From: Opeltia flavorubescens
Lineage: Eukaryota; Ascomycota; Lecanoromycetes; Teloschistales; Teloschistaceae
Assembly: GCA_000442125.1 (NCBI GenBank)
Contig: KE546973.1
Coordinates: forward strand, 434,001 to 498,000
Reading direction: 5' to 3'
Length of the DNA stretch: 64,000 nucleotides
Part shown: in pieces, positions 24,212 to 34,884 of the stretch
Layout: each line of letters begins with the position of its first letter
How positions within the stretch are numbered: position 1 is the stretch's first letter
Notes under the pieces: generated by a model
Database searches by the model: none
What the model was told of the DNA's origin: nothing
What the model saw: only the letters and a program-made list of their open reading frames with translations
Program-made: the position numbers and the translations under genes

Positions 24212-25106
24212 GTTTTATTCGTTGAATAGCTAGCGTCTTGGGCACGATGGTATCTAGGGTAACAAGTTGTTGTTCGTTTGGATGAACCCAGCCTACGTGG
24301 GGTAGGGTGCTGACATGCATGAACTTATTCAAACATCTCCAGCGAATAGAGAAAGACTTTTTGACAAGCTAACAGGTGATCAATTATTCTACTGGTGTCA
24401 TTGCAAGGCTAAGAATCCGACCCTCAAAATCATTCAAGCTTATCGTGATATGGGAGTGAAAGGCTACGGAGGCATCAAAACAATTCACTCCAACGATACA
24501 TCCTCATGATTGTACGAGGTAGTCATTACTGGTAAGAGCAACATCCATGGGAAAGCGACCGAAGTTTCGTATATGATGGGGACGCCCAAAGGTCTTATCG
24601 CAAAGGAAGAACGGCATTGCCCAATCCGCTATTGTTATTTTTGGCAGCGCACCGACTGTTCATATGTGCATTGGGATCTGTGTTATGTTCGCCGAAGATT
24701 GAGAACTTCCATAATGCCTGACACAATAATCTCGCCATTCGTTTGTATTGCAATAAGAGCGTCGATGGAAGCCCAAAACCGAGATCAAACCTGACCCCAA
24801 ACACACCCACGTAGTTTCTATATCTCATGAAGATAATTCCTGTGTCCCTCATAGCCTTCACTCCATTTCTTTGTGTCCGGCCTGGTCGCATTTTCGTAAT
24901 GGTTTCATTCCACATTCTTTGGTGGTGCTTTGTTCGCTGGTCATCCGCATCCGGCGATATCGCCTCCTTTTCGAGTACACGACGGTATCAGCTCAAAGAA
25001 CTTTTTCTTGCCATAAGACATTCAGAGGACTCATTAAATTTCTTCAGAGTCTTGATCTCATTTCTCGATCTTCTGTATTGTTGCCAATCCCTTTACAATC
25101 ATAGCA
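24212..25106. other. divergent intergenic region
   Basis: The flanking genes point away from each other, so this holds both promoters. Short frames inside (64-119 codons, both strands) share no features with known families. I do not call them. Confidence 0.4.
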
Positions 25107-26741
25107 ATGTCTCCTATCTCATTCGGCGGAAGAGGGCCATCCAATGGAACACAATCAAGATCTACGTACGGCAAGCGCTCGTATAGTGAACCTCCCAAAG
25201 ACTCACTGGTTTCATCCAGTAGCCTGTCTGATATGAAATCGAAGATCCCATTGGAAGAGTCAACTATCGACCATCTTCGCCAAGCGATTCGGTCACAAGC
25301 AGAAGGGATTGCCCAACCCTTCAAGATCTCAGGACCCAGCACCTTCTGGTTTCGCAAGCGTATCACGAAACCTGCTCTGAGACGTGCTGCGAATCTTATT
25401 ACGATTCACTTGAGCGAAGTTCTTGACCTCGAGCTTCAAGAGGAGAATGTACATCACCGCGAGCCGGCCGCAAATCCACATTATCAGGAATCTGAATGGC
25501 AATATGCTCCAGTCAACGACGATGAGTACAATACGGTCAACGGTACGCAGCATATCGACGAAGAGAATCCAGGAGAAAACCTGGACGCCCAAGAACCTAA
25601 AGGCAAGGAGATTGGTAGTGGCAGCACCCACAGCGATCACAGTCACGAGGGTGGCTTAGGAAGCAATGTTAAAGATAATACAGCTTTCCAGAGTCCAACC
25701 AACAGTGGAGAGGAGAATCAAGATGAGCTCGTTGAGGAACAAGGCCTCCTTGCAAGCCCACCACCCTCTCAAGAGGCTCCCAAAACGCCAGCACGCAAAA
25801 CGGNGCTATTCTCCAAGCTAGTCCCTTCGGCGTTGTCGAACATCTTCATGCCAACTCCTCCTGCATCATCTGCGGCCAAAGCTCCGCAGGCAGCAACGCC
25901 ATCCATACCATCACCGGCAGCACCGGCTGTTCAGCCAGTCAACTTTGACAACCAACGCTCTAGCAAGACTCCGGAACTATCACCCTCTTTGAGCCCGGTG
26001 CCAACCGTCGGACAAGCTAACAGTCCTAACCGCCGCCGCTCTGCCAAAACCCCAGAAATGCCACCTCCACCCACATCCCCACCCGCCTTACGCCGTCGTA
26101 CTAGGCAGACACCACAGCCATCGACTCCCATTACGCCAACACCTGGTATACAACGAACTAGAAGTCGCACTAAGACTCCTGAGCAGCCACCAATCATGAT
26201 AATTCCACCAGCCTTTCGACCAGCCACCGCCCCCGCTCGGAAAACCCCAGATCCAGTCCCCTCCTCTTCTTCCCCCTCGCCCGCCATGCCCTCTACTAAC
26301 CCACCCGTCCAGCCTCTTCCCCCCTCCTCCTCATCCTCTTCCGACACAGACGAACTTCTCACCCCCCTCCCCCCAACGATAACCACCCGCCAAACCCCAA
26401 ATCGTAGATCCCGCACCCCCGGCTCCTCACCCCGCACCGCACCCCGGCGCTCCGCCCGTGGGCTCAAACCTCGTACAAGCGCCCGCGTCGCACAGATGAT
26501 CCCGCCCAACCTGCGCACAGCGGGGAGCTGGGGCCCGTTCAAAACCCTCCCCGGGCCGAGGATGGGAGGAGGGGAGAGAGGGAGGAGTGCAGGGAGGACG
26601 ACGGGACAGAAGAGGAGTGGGAGTGCAAGCTCGGTCAGTTCGATGGGGAGTAGTGGTGGGAGTGAGAGGGGTGGTGGTGGTGGTGGTGGTGGAGGGAAGA
26701 GGACCAGGTTTGGAGGGGTGCGTATTTATCATGCTCGGTGA
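25107..26741 (+). CDS. intrinsically disordered basic protein with repeated Thr-Pro motifs
   Basis: Single exon, 544 aa. The first ~110 residues look folded or at least amphipathic (IDHLRQAIRSQAEGIAQPFK, then WFRKRITKPALRRAANLITI, LSEVLDLELQEENV). From about residue 120 on the protein is low complexity: Ser/Pro/Thr-rich, then Arg-rich, ending in a poly-Gly run and GKRTRFGGVRIYHAR. A short basic-Thr-Pro unit recurs about seven times between residues ~220 and 430 (KTPARKT, SSKTPELSP, SAKTPEMPP, RQTPQPS, RTKTPEQPP, RKTPDPV, RQTPNRR). These look like proline-directed kinase sites spaced 25-45 residues apart. Nuclear, chromatin or cytoskeletal roles are all possible; I do not recognise a family. 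One base (25804) is ambiguous, so one residue is unknown. Confidence 0.7.
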   Translation: MSPISFGGRGPSNGTQSRSTYGKRSYSEPPKDSLVSSSSLSDMKSKIPLEESTIDHLRQAIRSQAEGIAQPFKISGPSTFWFRKRITKPALRRAANLITIHLSEVLDLELQEENVHHREPAANPHYQESEWQYAPVNDDEYNTVNGTQHIDEENPGENLDAQEPKGKEIGSGSTHSDHSHEGGLGSNVKDNTAFQSPTNSGEENQDELVEEQGLLASPPPSQEAPKTPARKTXLFSKLVPSALSNIFMPTPPASSAAKAPQAATPSIPSPAAPAVQPVNFDNQRSSKTPELSPSLSPVPTVGQANSPNRRRSAKTPEMPPPPTSPPALRRRTRQTPQPSTPITPTPGIQRTRSRTKTPEQPPIMIIPPAFRPATAPARKTPDPVPSSSSPSPAMPSTNPPVQPLPPSSSSSSDTDELLTPLPPTITTRQTPNRRSRTPGSSPRTAPRRSARGLKPRTSARVAQMIPPNLRTAGSWGPFKTLPGPRMGGGERGRSAGRTTGQKRSGSASSVSSMGSSGGSERGGGGGGGGGKRTRFGGVRIYHAR

Positions 26742-28019
26742 TTTTGGCGATGTTGGTGGGTTGTGAGAAGCTGTGGGTTTGGAGGGAAGAGAAGTAATTT
26801 TGATAAGGAGTATGGTTTGATCTTTCTTTCCTTTGGTGATTGCGTTGTCAATTTCTTTTATGGAGGAGATAGATGTCTTCGTCCGTAGTAATCTGCACCG
26901 TTTTGGATAGGGTAGAAGTGTGTGTGGTAAGAGAGGAAATATGGATGCAAAATCAGCAGTTCCTCTTGTAGCGATGTCAGGGCAGTAATCATATTTCATC
27001 TGATCCTCAGCGTCTACACGTCGAAACCTCGACATTATCTCCTATTAGTCAATCAATCCTTCATTCTCCTTCCACCCCCTCTCTCTCAACCCTCCGCCTT
27101 CATTATCTTGGAATCGCCCCTGATTCATGTAAACCATCACCTCACTCAAACCTCGAGCTCCCTCCCCAATATGACCGATCCATATATAACCAGCCAACCA
27201 CACAAACACACAAACCCCCTTGCACCCTTTCCAAACCTCCGGATCAAACATGCTTCTCTCTCTCACACACACACACCCGTTCCTCCCTCAATTAAGTCAG
27301 TCAAACAACCCATCCTCCTACCTCCCCACCTCCCCGTCTCCATTTCTCACAGAATAGAAAAAATCCCACCAAATCCATCACCATGACAAGCCTCCATATC
27401 CTATCAAATCCAATGCCCAAATTCCTCTCCCAACCATTTCCCTCCTAAATACCCGAACCTCAAAACCCATACAAGGTCGTAATCTTGAACCACCCATTCA
27501 TAAAAATAAGCCCTCCTTCCCCTTCCTGCCATGAAACTCTACATCCACTCTCACCCCAGTCTAGTACAACATAAAAGGGTGCAAAATCCCCTCTACAATG
27601 TAATGATTACGATCGAAAATTAAATGAATATTACAAAAATATAATCTCTCTTCCACGATGGAGAAAACCGAGCCTTAAAAACCCAAAAGATCTTGCAAAA
27701 CATAACCTATACACATTCAATCGAGTATAAGCAGAAGAAAAACATCACTTGTCTAAAGAAAAGAGTATCACATTGCAGGACCAAAAAAGTTCACCATCTC
27801 TTCATACTCCTTCAACGTCGAAGGCCCCCCCCAAAATCAAGCATTACGTGATAACGATATAAATTCTCTGTCAAGTATAGAATCACCCCAACTCCCAAAA
27901 AGGAAGCAAAGCATCAAAGGTTCACATTGCCACCGACCGCCATAAAACACCATTGACCCACCGATCCTGCACCAACAGCAAAGGTGCATAACGAATTTCT
28001 GAACTTTGAATAGGCACCA
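26742..28019. other. intergenic between convergent genes, pyrimidine-rich patches
   Basis: This lies between the stop of the TP-repeat gene (+) and the stop of PHO81 (-), so it should contain both 3' UTRs. The part 27030-27420 is very C/T-rich with a CA-dinucleotide run near 27265. The part 27540-27800 is A-rich. No gene is supported. Confidence 0.4.
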
Positions 28020-31000
28020 TCACATATCAATCATCTCATGAAACCTCAGAACACCATTCCGCTTCAAAACACCATCCACCCCCTCCAAAACCTTCGATCC
28101 TCTATCCCCATCCCCCAATTCTTCATCGTCTTCCGCAGACGAAGCCGTCACCAAAACCAATCCTGCCACCTTGATCGATTTGACGAGCGCAGGCACAAGA
28201 CGCATGAGCCTAGAGCTGCACACAAGGCCCATAAAATTGTTGCTCTGGGCGATGCGAACAGCTTCTTTTATAGACATAGAGTTGTGCCCATCACTGTTGA
28301 GAGAGACATCAGATGTGGGACCGTGGACAGCACCAAGGTCGTTGCAGAGGAGAACGGGGTCTACCAAATGGTTAGAGCTGGAACCACAGTGCTTCTTCAA
28401 GTAATCTTGGGGGTGACGGGGGCAGAAAAAGCGGCAACATACAATTCGGCTGTTTCCAATTGAGTGCAGTGCAGATATCCGGATTGTGCGAGGTAAAGAC
28501 AATTGACCGTATGTAGTCAGGCTGTTGCTCCCTTGTGATCCGCGCATGATCAAACACGTCATTCAAGATAGCGTCAGAGCAGTGATTGATATTTGGAGTC
28601 GGGCTCATCAGAGCAAGGGCCATTTCTTGAGCAACGGTTGGGTAAATTACGTGGAGGTTGATGTGTATATATGTTGGCAGATAACGAAAGACATCTTTGA
28701 GAGCCACGAAGCATGTGCGGAGGGTATGGTGCACCTGTGCAACGTTTTCCACGGTCACTCCGGCTAGTGAAGCAGGTCCTTGATCGCTCTGGTCATAGGG
28801 TGCCCTGAGCGAGAGGCATTGCTCATAAGTCATCCGACAGATGGGAAGCTCAACGCCATGATAATTGATAGTCCAATATGGATAGACGACGGGTATCCCA
28901 TCATTCGTTACTTGCACGTATATCTGAGCGTAGTCGCCTGAAAGACTGGACCCTGTAATCAANGCACTAGGATGTGTATCTAGCTGACTTGTCGCTTTCC
29001 AGTACGTAGCGAACTGCGTGATCTCTAAAGGCATACCGCAAAAGGGCTTGATGACTTGATAGCTGAAGCTAATCTGGCCAATTGCTCGCAGCCGAGGATC
29101 AAAGAGTGGGAGACAACAATTTCCAAGGCTGCTTGTTGTGGCGCTGAAAAGGTTTGGTAAGGCCACGCTACGAGCAATTATCTTCGAGCCAAATGTTGGA
29201 TAGATGTCAAAGTCCAGGAGAAAAGACTCCTGCTTGTCGATCTGAAAGAAGATGACCTTAGAGTCTTCCTGGATCGGCAGCATAACATTCCTTGGAATGA
29301 TATCTGTGGTTTTTGAGGAAATGGTAAGGCGTGCCGCAGGGTACTTGCTATCATGATAGAATGAAATGGCTTCCATCTCGAAAGCGATCAGTACGAGGGT
29401 TTTTGAATCCAAGAAATTGTGGCCATAGCGTCTGAGAGGAATGATCGGTGGTGGTAGAGAAAGGTCGGGAATCCCATCCGCGTCCAAGTCGATTGATGCG
29501 GAAGTAAGGCGCTCAGCTTGATTGGGGTAGGTTTCTTGTTGCTGTATACTTCGAGGCTGCATCGACGGGAGGCCGGCTCCGGTAGAGCTGAGAAGGTCCA
29601 TACACTCTAGATGGCCTTCCCACGTCGCATAGTACATTGCTGATAGATTCTTCTCGTCCAATATCTGAGTATTGACACCATTGTCCAATAATGCTTTGAG
29701 GCAATCCACTCTTCCCTCTGCAGCGGCATGAAACAGCGGGGTCCATTGGTATAATTTGTCCCTCTGATCGAGATCAGCACCGTGATGCTCGAGCATAAGG
29801 AGCATATCTGACGAATGACCTGATCTGGCAACAAGATGTTGTGGGAAAAGCCCCTCGGCATCCGCTAGAATATGAGCCCCCCGTTCCAATAGCATCTGCG
29901 TGCCAGTCATAGATCCGTGCTGGCAAGCCAAATTGAGGGGAGCATGGTCCGATTCGCTTTCCGGATCCAGTCGTGAACCGTGGGAAAGTAGCTGCTCCAC
30001 ACAAGGAAGTTGATGGTGGACAATCCCATGAATCAAGGGCGTAAAGTTATCGTGGTCTTTGAAATCAAGTGTTTCGGGTCCTTTTTGGACGAGGGTCCGA
30101 ACCATACCGACATGGCCATGCATACATGCATAATGCAACGGTATCCTGCCATAAACATCAACTCGATACAGCCCAACACCGTTACTAATGCCAACAGCCA
30201 GGACGAATTCCATGCCAGAAATGGCTGCTTCGTGAAGGCAGTTGCGTTCATTGATCTCGTCTTCGGCATGGAGATCGACTAAGCCGCTGCCCAGCAGAAC
30301 CTTCAAAGCCTCTTCGGACGCGTCACTGATTGCCCCAAGAAAAATACGGGTAAATCGTATTCTTGCGTCTGGCGATTCCCTGAACCGAAAAATCCAGTCC
30401 TGGAGAAGGGTTAAGTTGCCCCCATTTGCGGCCTGTAGAATTTGAGAGTCCGTGTCGTTATCATCTGTTCCAATAGATTGCCCGCTCACAATGTGCTCGG
30501 ACGACTGAGCTGCTTCATACTGTATCTTGTCACCATCAGCCCAAGCACCTAGCTCAAGCAAATTGGTTGTGGCCTGGTCCGATAGCTCGCTAATGACATC
30601 ACGATTGAAGCACGGCTGGACTTCGACGGCACGGGAAAGATAGAGTTCTTTCGTTCGAGACTGGTTTGGTCATCAGTTAGAAAGTAATACTGAGAGAGGT
30701 AGCTTGGCAAACTTTGGAAGTTTTGTCCCACTGCAAGACTATCAGCACATGAACGACGGCGTCATGACAAGATCTGCCCTGCCTTTTTCAATATCTTAGA
30801 AAATGCGATAGCGTTAATTTCGACAAATTGCTATAGTGGTGTCAGGTTAGTATCCTAAGAATGGTTTTCTCCACTACACACTTGGAGTTTGCTTAGATCG
30901 GTGCCGAATTGCTGGAAGCCCTCCTCAAGAGTAATGAAGCTCGCAGAGATCTTAGGTGCTGCAGTATTCCTCAATTGCATCATTCGCTTTTTGTCAAGGA

Positions 31001-31533
31001 GCGTCTTCAGCCGTAATTTGAGCTACTCTCCGTAAGCTGAGACCATGGCAGTGAGCGTGGGCAACGTACCTCAGCTTCTTTCTGCAGATAGAATGCATTG
31101 ATTCTTTCCAGCTCACGCTCCTGAAGTGGCCAATGTCAACAGGTCCTAAATCATGGGAATTTCCCACAATGCCTACCAGCCGGAAGAAGAAAGTGGCTTT
31201 GTTTGCCTGCAGCGACGCTTGGGAATCAACGACGGGACTTGATGCATTCTGAGCGAGGATGGTTGGAGTGGCGCTCAACTGCTTGATAAGCTGTCGGCCT
31301 GTTAGCCATGAGAGATCCTAGCTTCGTTAGATTCGGAGAGGACCTTCTTGAGCGCCTTGTAGTTGACGAAGCTGGCACCGTACTCGGGAATGTCTAATTG
31401 CCGTTTCTGAAGGTGTTTACCGAACTTCCTGGACGTCGAAACCGCCACGTCAGGACGTTTGGCTCAAGAAAAAGAACTCTTTCATTCATAAAGCAGCATG
31501 AGTATAGAGCTGAGAGACGAGATAGACGTACAT
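28020..31533 (-). CDS. pho81: phosphate-system positive regulator Pho81/Nuc-2 (SPX - ankyrin - GDPD-like)
   Basis: Pho81 senses inositol pyrophosphates through its SPX domain and inhibits the Pho80-Pho85 (Preg-Pgov) kinase under phosphate starvation. I assign nine exons: 31533-31532, 31428-31344, 31290-31177, 31120-31070, 31022-30882, 30830-30783, 30730-30713, 30660-28443 and 28360-28020, about 1005 aa. The SPX domain is spread over the small exons: MKFGKHLQKRQLDIPEYGAS, then FFFRLERELERINAFYLQKE, then EEGFQQFGTDLSKLQQFVEI and ILKKWDKTSKSRTKELYLSR. Ankyrin repeats follow at about residues 290-520 (RIPLHYACMHGHVGMV, WTPLFHAAAEGRVDCLKALL). The C-terminal third is glycerophosphodiesterase-like and ends PVLLCNDLGA, then NNFMGLVCSSRLMRLVPALV and GVLRFHEMIDM. 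The first intron splits the start codon, and the intron at 30782 has a GC donor. One ambiguous base (28963) lies in exon 8. Confidence 0.93.
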
Positions 31534-32377
31534 GGTAGTCGTAGATTAAAGGAAGGACGAAGGCGAAGGGCAGGTAGGAAAAGGTAGGAAGGCGCTAGAA
31601 CCAGTCCATGCTGGAGCCGAAACAGGGAGGCAGGAGCGTGTCAATCAGCCGTTTTGGTCATTAGCTGCAGGGAGCCTGCCTCGACGAAGTGGTGGAACCG
31701 GCAAAGCACTTAATGGGCGTATATCAAGCTCGATGTTGGAGGGGAGCGAAGCCAAAGGCGTCAATGTCAGCTAACCATTGCAACCGAGACACATGCTGCC
31801 AGCCAGCCGATAGCCCATCTAGTGTAAATAATGCATGCCTACACTCAGACTACATCTATGGACGTGGGGGATGTGCGGTTGTCAACTTGTCGAGTCATTT
31901 CGCGGTTGTTGAGTTCAAACGTGACGCTACCAATCATAGCAGCGACTGTGCGCACGTTTTCCACCAGAACAAATTCACGTCTAGTGCATCATCAGCCAAG
32001 AGACTGTAGTATTTAAATCAGCAGAGGTGCATTGCCAACGCTTGGTGGATGTAATTAAATGAATAGCTATGTGATCTGGAATACTATCTACAATGCTGCA
32101 TATAATGACGGACCACTAATAAACTCCAACCAATCCGAATCCTGATATGCTCTGCGCCATTCCTTAAGTGGCGCCTGATTAATTGCAACAATATTGAGTG
32201 ACAAAGGAGACTCGAGTTCTGCTTGTAAGCATGCGTATAAAGTGAGGCCTGAAACGGAATTGGCTGCCTCTGATGATAGATGAAATCCATACTGGCCCAT
32301 CACATAGTAATCTGCTGATTCGATAGCGGAATTTGATCGTACAAATCGGAAGGAACGCAGAGGCCACAGTAAGCTGA
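31534..32377. other. upstream region of pho81
   Basis: Holds the PHO81 5' leader and promoter and the 3' end of the next gene. A 106-codon plus frame at 31689-32009 has no supporting features. I did not find a clear phosphate-response (CACGTG/CACGTT-type) cluster by eye. Confidence 0.4.
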
Positions 32378-33701
32378 TCAGAAATTTTGAGCAATCCCAG
32401 AGCTCCCTTGCTGTGGGAAAACTGAAGGATTCTCGATTCGGGTGTTCCGCCTGGCTGGCACGTCCCGAATGACAGGTTGCCCTCCGCCATATGTGCCGTC
32501 TCCATAAGGACCGTGCTGTGGCATTGAATCGTCGTAGTACATGCCTTCTCGATAGTACTGCTGCCCACCCACTGGCGCACCATCACCGGATGTGTCTGAA
32601 CGATGACCACCGGAGTAGGCTGATGATGCGTTCGATGGGCCTCTATGGATCTCACGCTCTTGACGGTTTCCATTTGCGACCGGGCCACTGCCCAAAGCCC
32701 CTATTGTTTCCGAGTCGGCCGTTGGAGGTCGACCATTTGCTACTAGAGGATCTCCGGAATGCACATCAGAGCCTTGATGTGTAGGTGAGCCTTGGGCGTG
32801 GTAACCACCGGGATCACTACCGCTGCCCGACCGTGCAATGCCAATAGCGCCGTTCCCGCTTGAGAGTGTCGTTGATGGCTTTCGATTGGTAGAAGTTGTT
32901 CCCCAGCCTCTGTAACCAGCTCCGTCCGTCTCTCTCATCTCAGATGGGTCATCACCGTTGCTGCTCGCGCCACCAACCGCGGGCAGCGTGGGATCGTTAT
33001 TAGGGTTGAAGCCATACTCTTCGACTTCTTTCCGCCGCAGCTCCTCTGCATCCTTGCGCTGCTTCCGTCTCCGCCAGTAGAATAGGGCACCAAGAACGAT
33101 AAGCGCAACCCCGACGATAGGTACGACGACCGCAACAGCAATACGACCTCCGTTTGGTAGACCTCCTCCATCATCCGACCCACCTCCACCCGATGTTGCT
33201 AGCGCGGCAGCGCGTGATGTTGTACTAGAAGATTTGTGTGATGATGTAGTGTGGGTATGGGTATCTTGGGGGAAAGCGGGCGAAGAAGCGGTGGAAGTGA
33301 TCAGTATAGTTTGGGGTCCAGCTTGAGAGCCACCGTTGTTATTGTTGTCGTTGTTGTTTCCGTTGTTATCAGATGATCTTGTGACGACGGAAGTCAAGAC
33401 TATCGGAGGTCCTGGCGTAGGAGTGTTAGGTTGGGGAGGTGCAGTCGTCGGTGTAGACGCAGGTATGTTTGAGGTTGGTATATCTGGAGTAGATACAGAG
33501 GATGGTTCCACGGTTGTTGGGGCTAATGAGGTAGTCTGGACCACTGTACTTGGACCATTGGACGATGGACCATTTGAAATTGATGAAAAGGATATGGGAG
33601 AGGATGGAGCAAAGCTGCTCGAAAAGGTAACTATGTCGGGTCAGTATTTTCTTGTTGAATCATGTTCAACTCGGCCTCAACTCACCAGTATTATTGGACA
33701 T
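32378..33701 (-). CDS. single-pass membrane protein with Ser/Thr-rich ectodomain (wall-sensor-like)
   Basis: Two exons (33701-33686 and 33630-32378), about 422 aa. The ectodomain (residues ~1-165) is Ser/Thr/Pro-rich with an Asn-rich tract. One strong transmembrane helix follows (AVAVVVPIVGVALIVLGALF), then a basic stop-transfer WRRRKQRKDAEELRRKE and a ~230-residue Gly/Ser/Asn-rich cytoplasmic tail. This is the architecture of Mid2/Wsc-like sensors and many fungal S/T-rich mucin-like proteins, but there is no WSC cysteine domain. In-frame sequence upstream of the chosen ATG (33780-33700) reads like a signal peptide (IYLIAFSSLFLTTSITSASG) but has no ATG before a stop. An additional 5' exon supplying the true start is therefore likely. 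Confidence 0.68.
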
Positions 33702-34884
33702 GGTGTCAGCTTGACCTGAAGCTGATGTGATGCTGGTGGTGAGGAACAAAGACGAAAATGCGATTAGGTAGATAATTATTGGGGTACAAAGAAGCAACGT
33801 CAGATTGGTGTAAAGCGCAATTCAATGCGTCTTCGAGGGGTGAATGATTCGTCGATGGTTTCGGTGATGGATTGTGGGTGATGTGCCACGAAGATGTCTC
33901 AGGCTGTTGTCGTGTCTCAAATAGCGCCCCCTTTTCACCACGGCTACAATTGTGAATGGCTGATGATCAGAGTCGGCATACGAGATGCTTCGTCTTCGAA
34001 GGATGATGATGCCGTCACGAGTGGCTTCATTGATGAAGCTCGGAGAAGAGGGATAAAAGAGTCGGGTGGAGCGGCTGTGTGCTTTGGAGGACGCTGAGGA
34101 GATGGAGGCACTTTTTTACCTGTAATCTTAGCGATGCCCGTTCTGGATTAACACCCCGGTCCAAGAGACAGGGATGCATGAATACGAGCCAAGCAAACAC
34201 ACCCAGGGTAACATCCGAACCAAGAGCACAAGAATAGAGTCATCGTCAAATGCGACTCTATGCTCTCAGCTGAGAAATATTATGACGGTAGTCATTAGTA
34301 CCTATATACATATGCTAACAGCTCTGATACCCTTAAACAACTGTCTAAAAGATGTTCGCTGTGACCCAAGGTTCGGCTTGATCGCAGCGTTCATGCTGCA
34401 TGGTTCATTTATTATGATCTGCATCCGCTCCCATTGAGCCGAGAACCCGGCCCATGATTCGCTCGCCCCTATTGATCTTGCAGGAAGTTGCACCGCTTAC
34501 TTATGTATTTACATCCACTGCGCATCGTTTGTGTCTGGATCGCTGCTGGTAAGCCAAACATTTCTTCAATATTTCACCGCAAATTCAGCACCATATAAAC
34601 CACGACTCCAAGGCGAAAGATATACTGAAGCGGACCATTTCCGCACATTGGGAGTATCTCACCCAGGGTTATCATCAGTTAGCATTGCCACTACTTTCGA
34701 GAGAGCGGCCCTGAATATCATCATCTGCTGACTCACATGTCCGTCCTGCGTTCGATGTGGTCACAAGGTATGGAATGGAAAAGCCTGTCATAACAGACAT
34801 GTCCCAGGTCCTTGTCAGAGTGGAGCTTGTCGTCCTTTCCGAATAGTGCGATAAGGTCTGTCGGCCTCGTCAATGGCTCCGATT
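33702..34884. other. intergenic, no supported gene
   Basis: The part next to 33701 may hold the missing first exon of the neighbouring membrane-protein gene (signal-peptide-like frame at about 33702-33790). Further right only frames shorter than 90 codons occur, none with recognisable features. Confidence 0.4.

Noticed and set aside
28038-28463. 141-codon plus-strand open frame
   Set aside because: Antisense shadow of the pho81 C-terminal exon, which has clear family homology on the other strand.
25804-28963. Ambiguous bases at 25804, 28963 and 56576 as signs of a real polymorphism or frameshift
   Set aside because: Each is a single undetermined base that leaves the frame intact. They are more simply assembly ambiguities.
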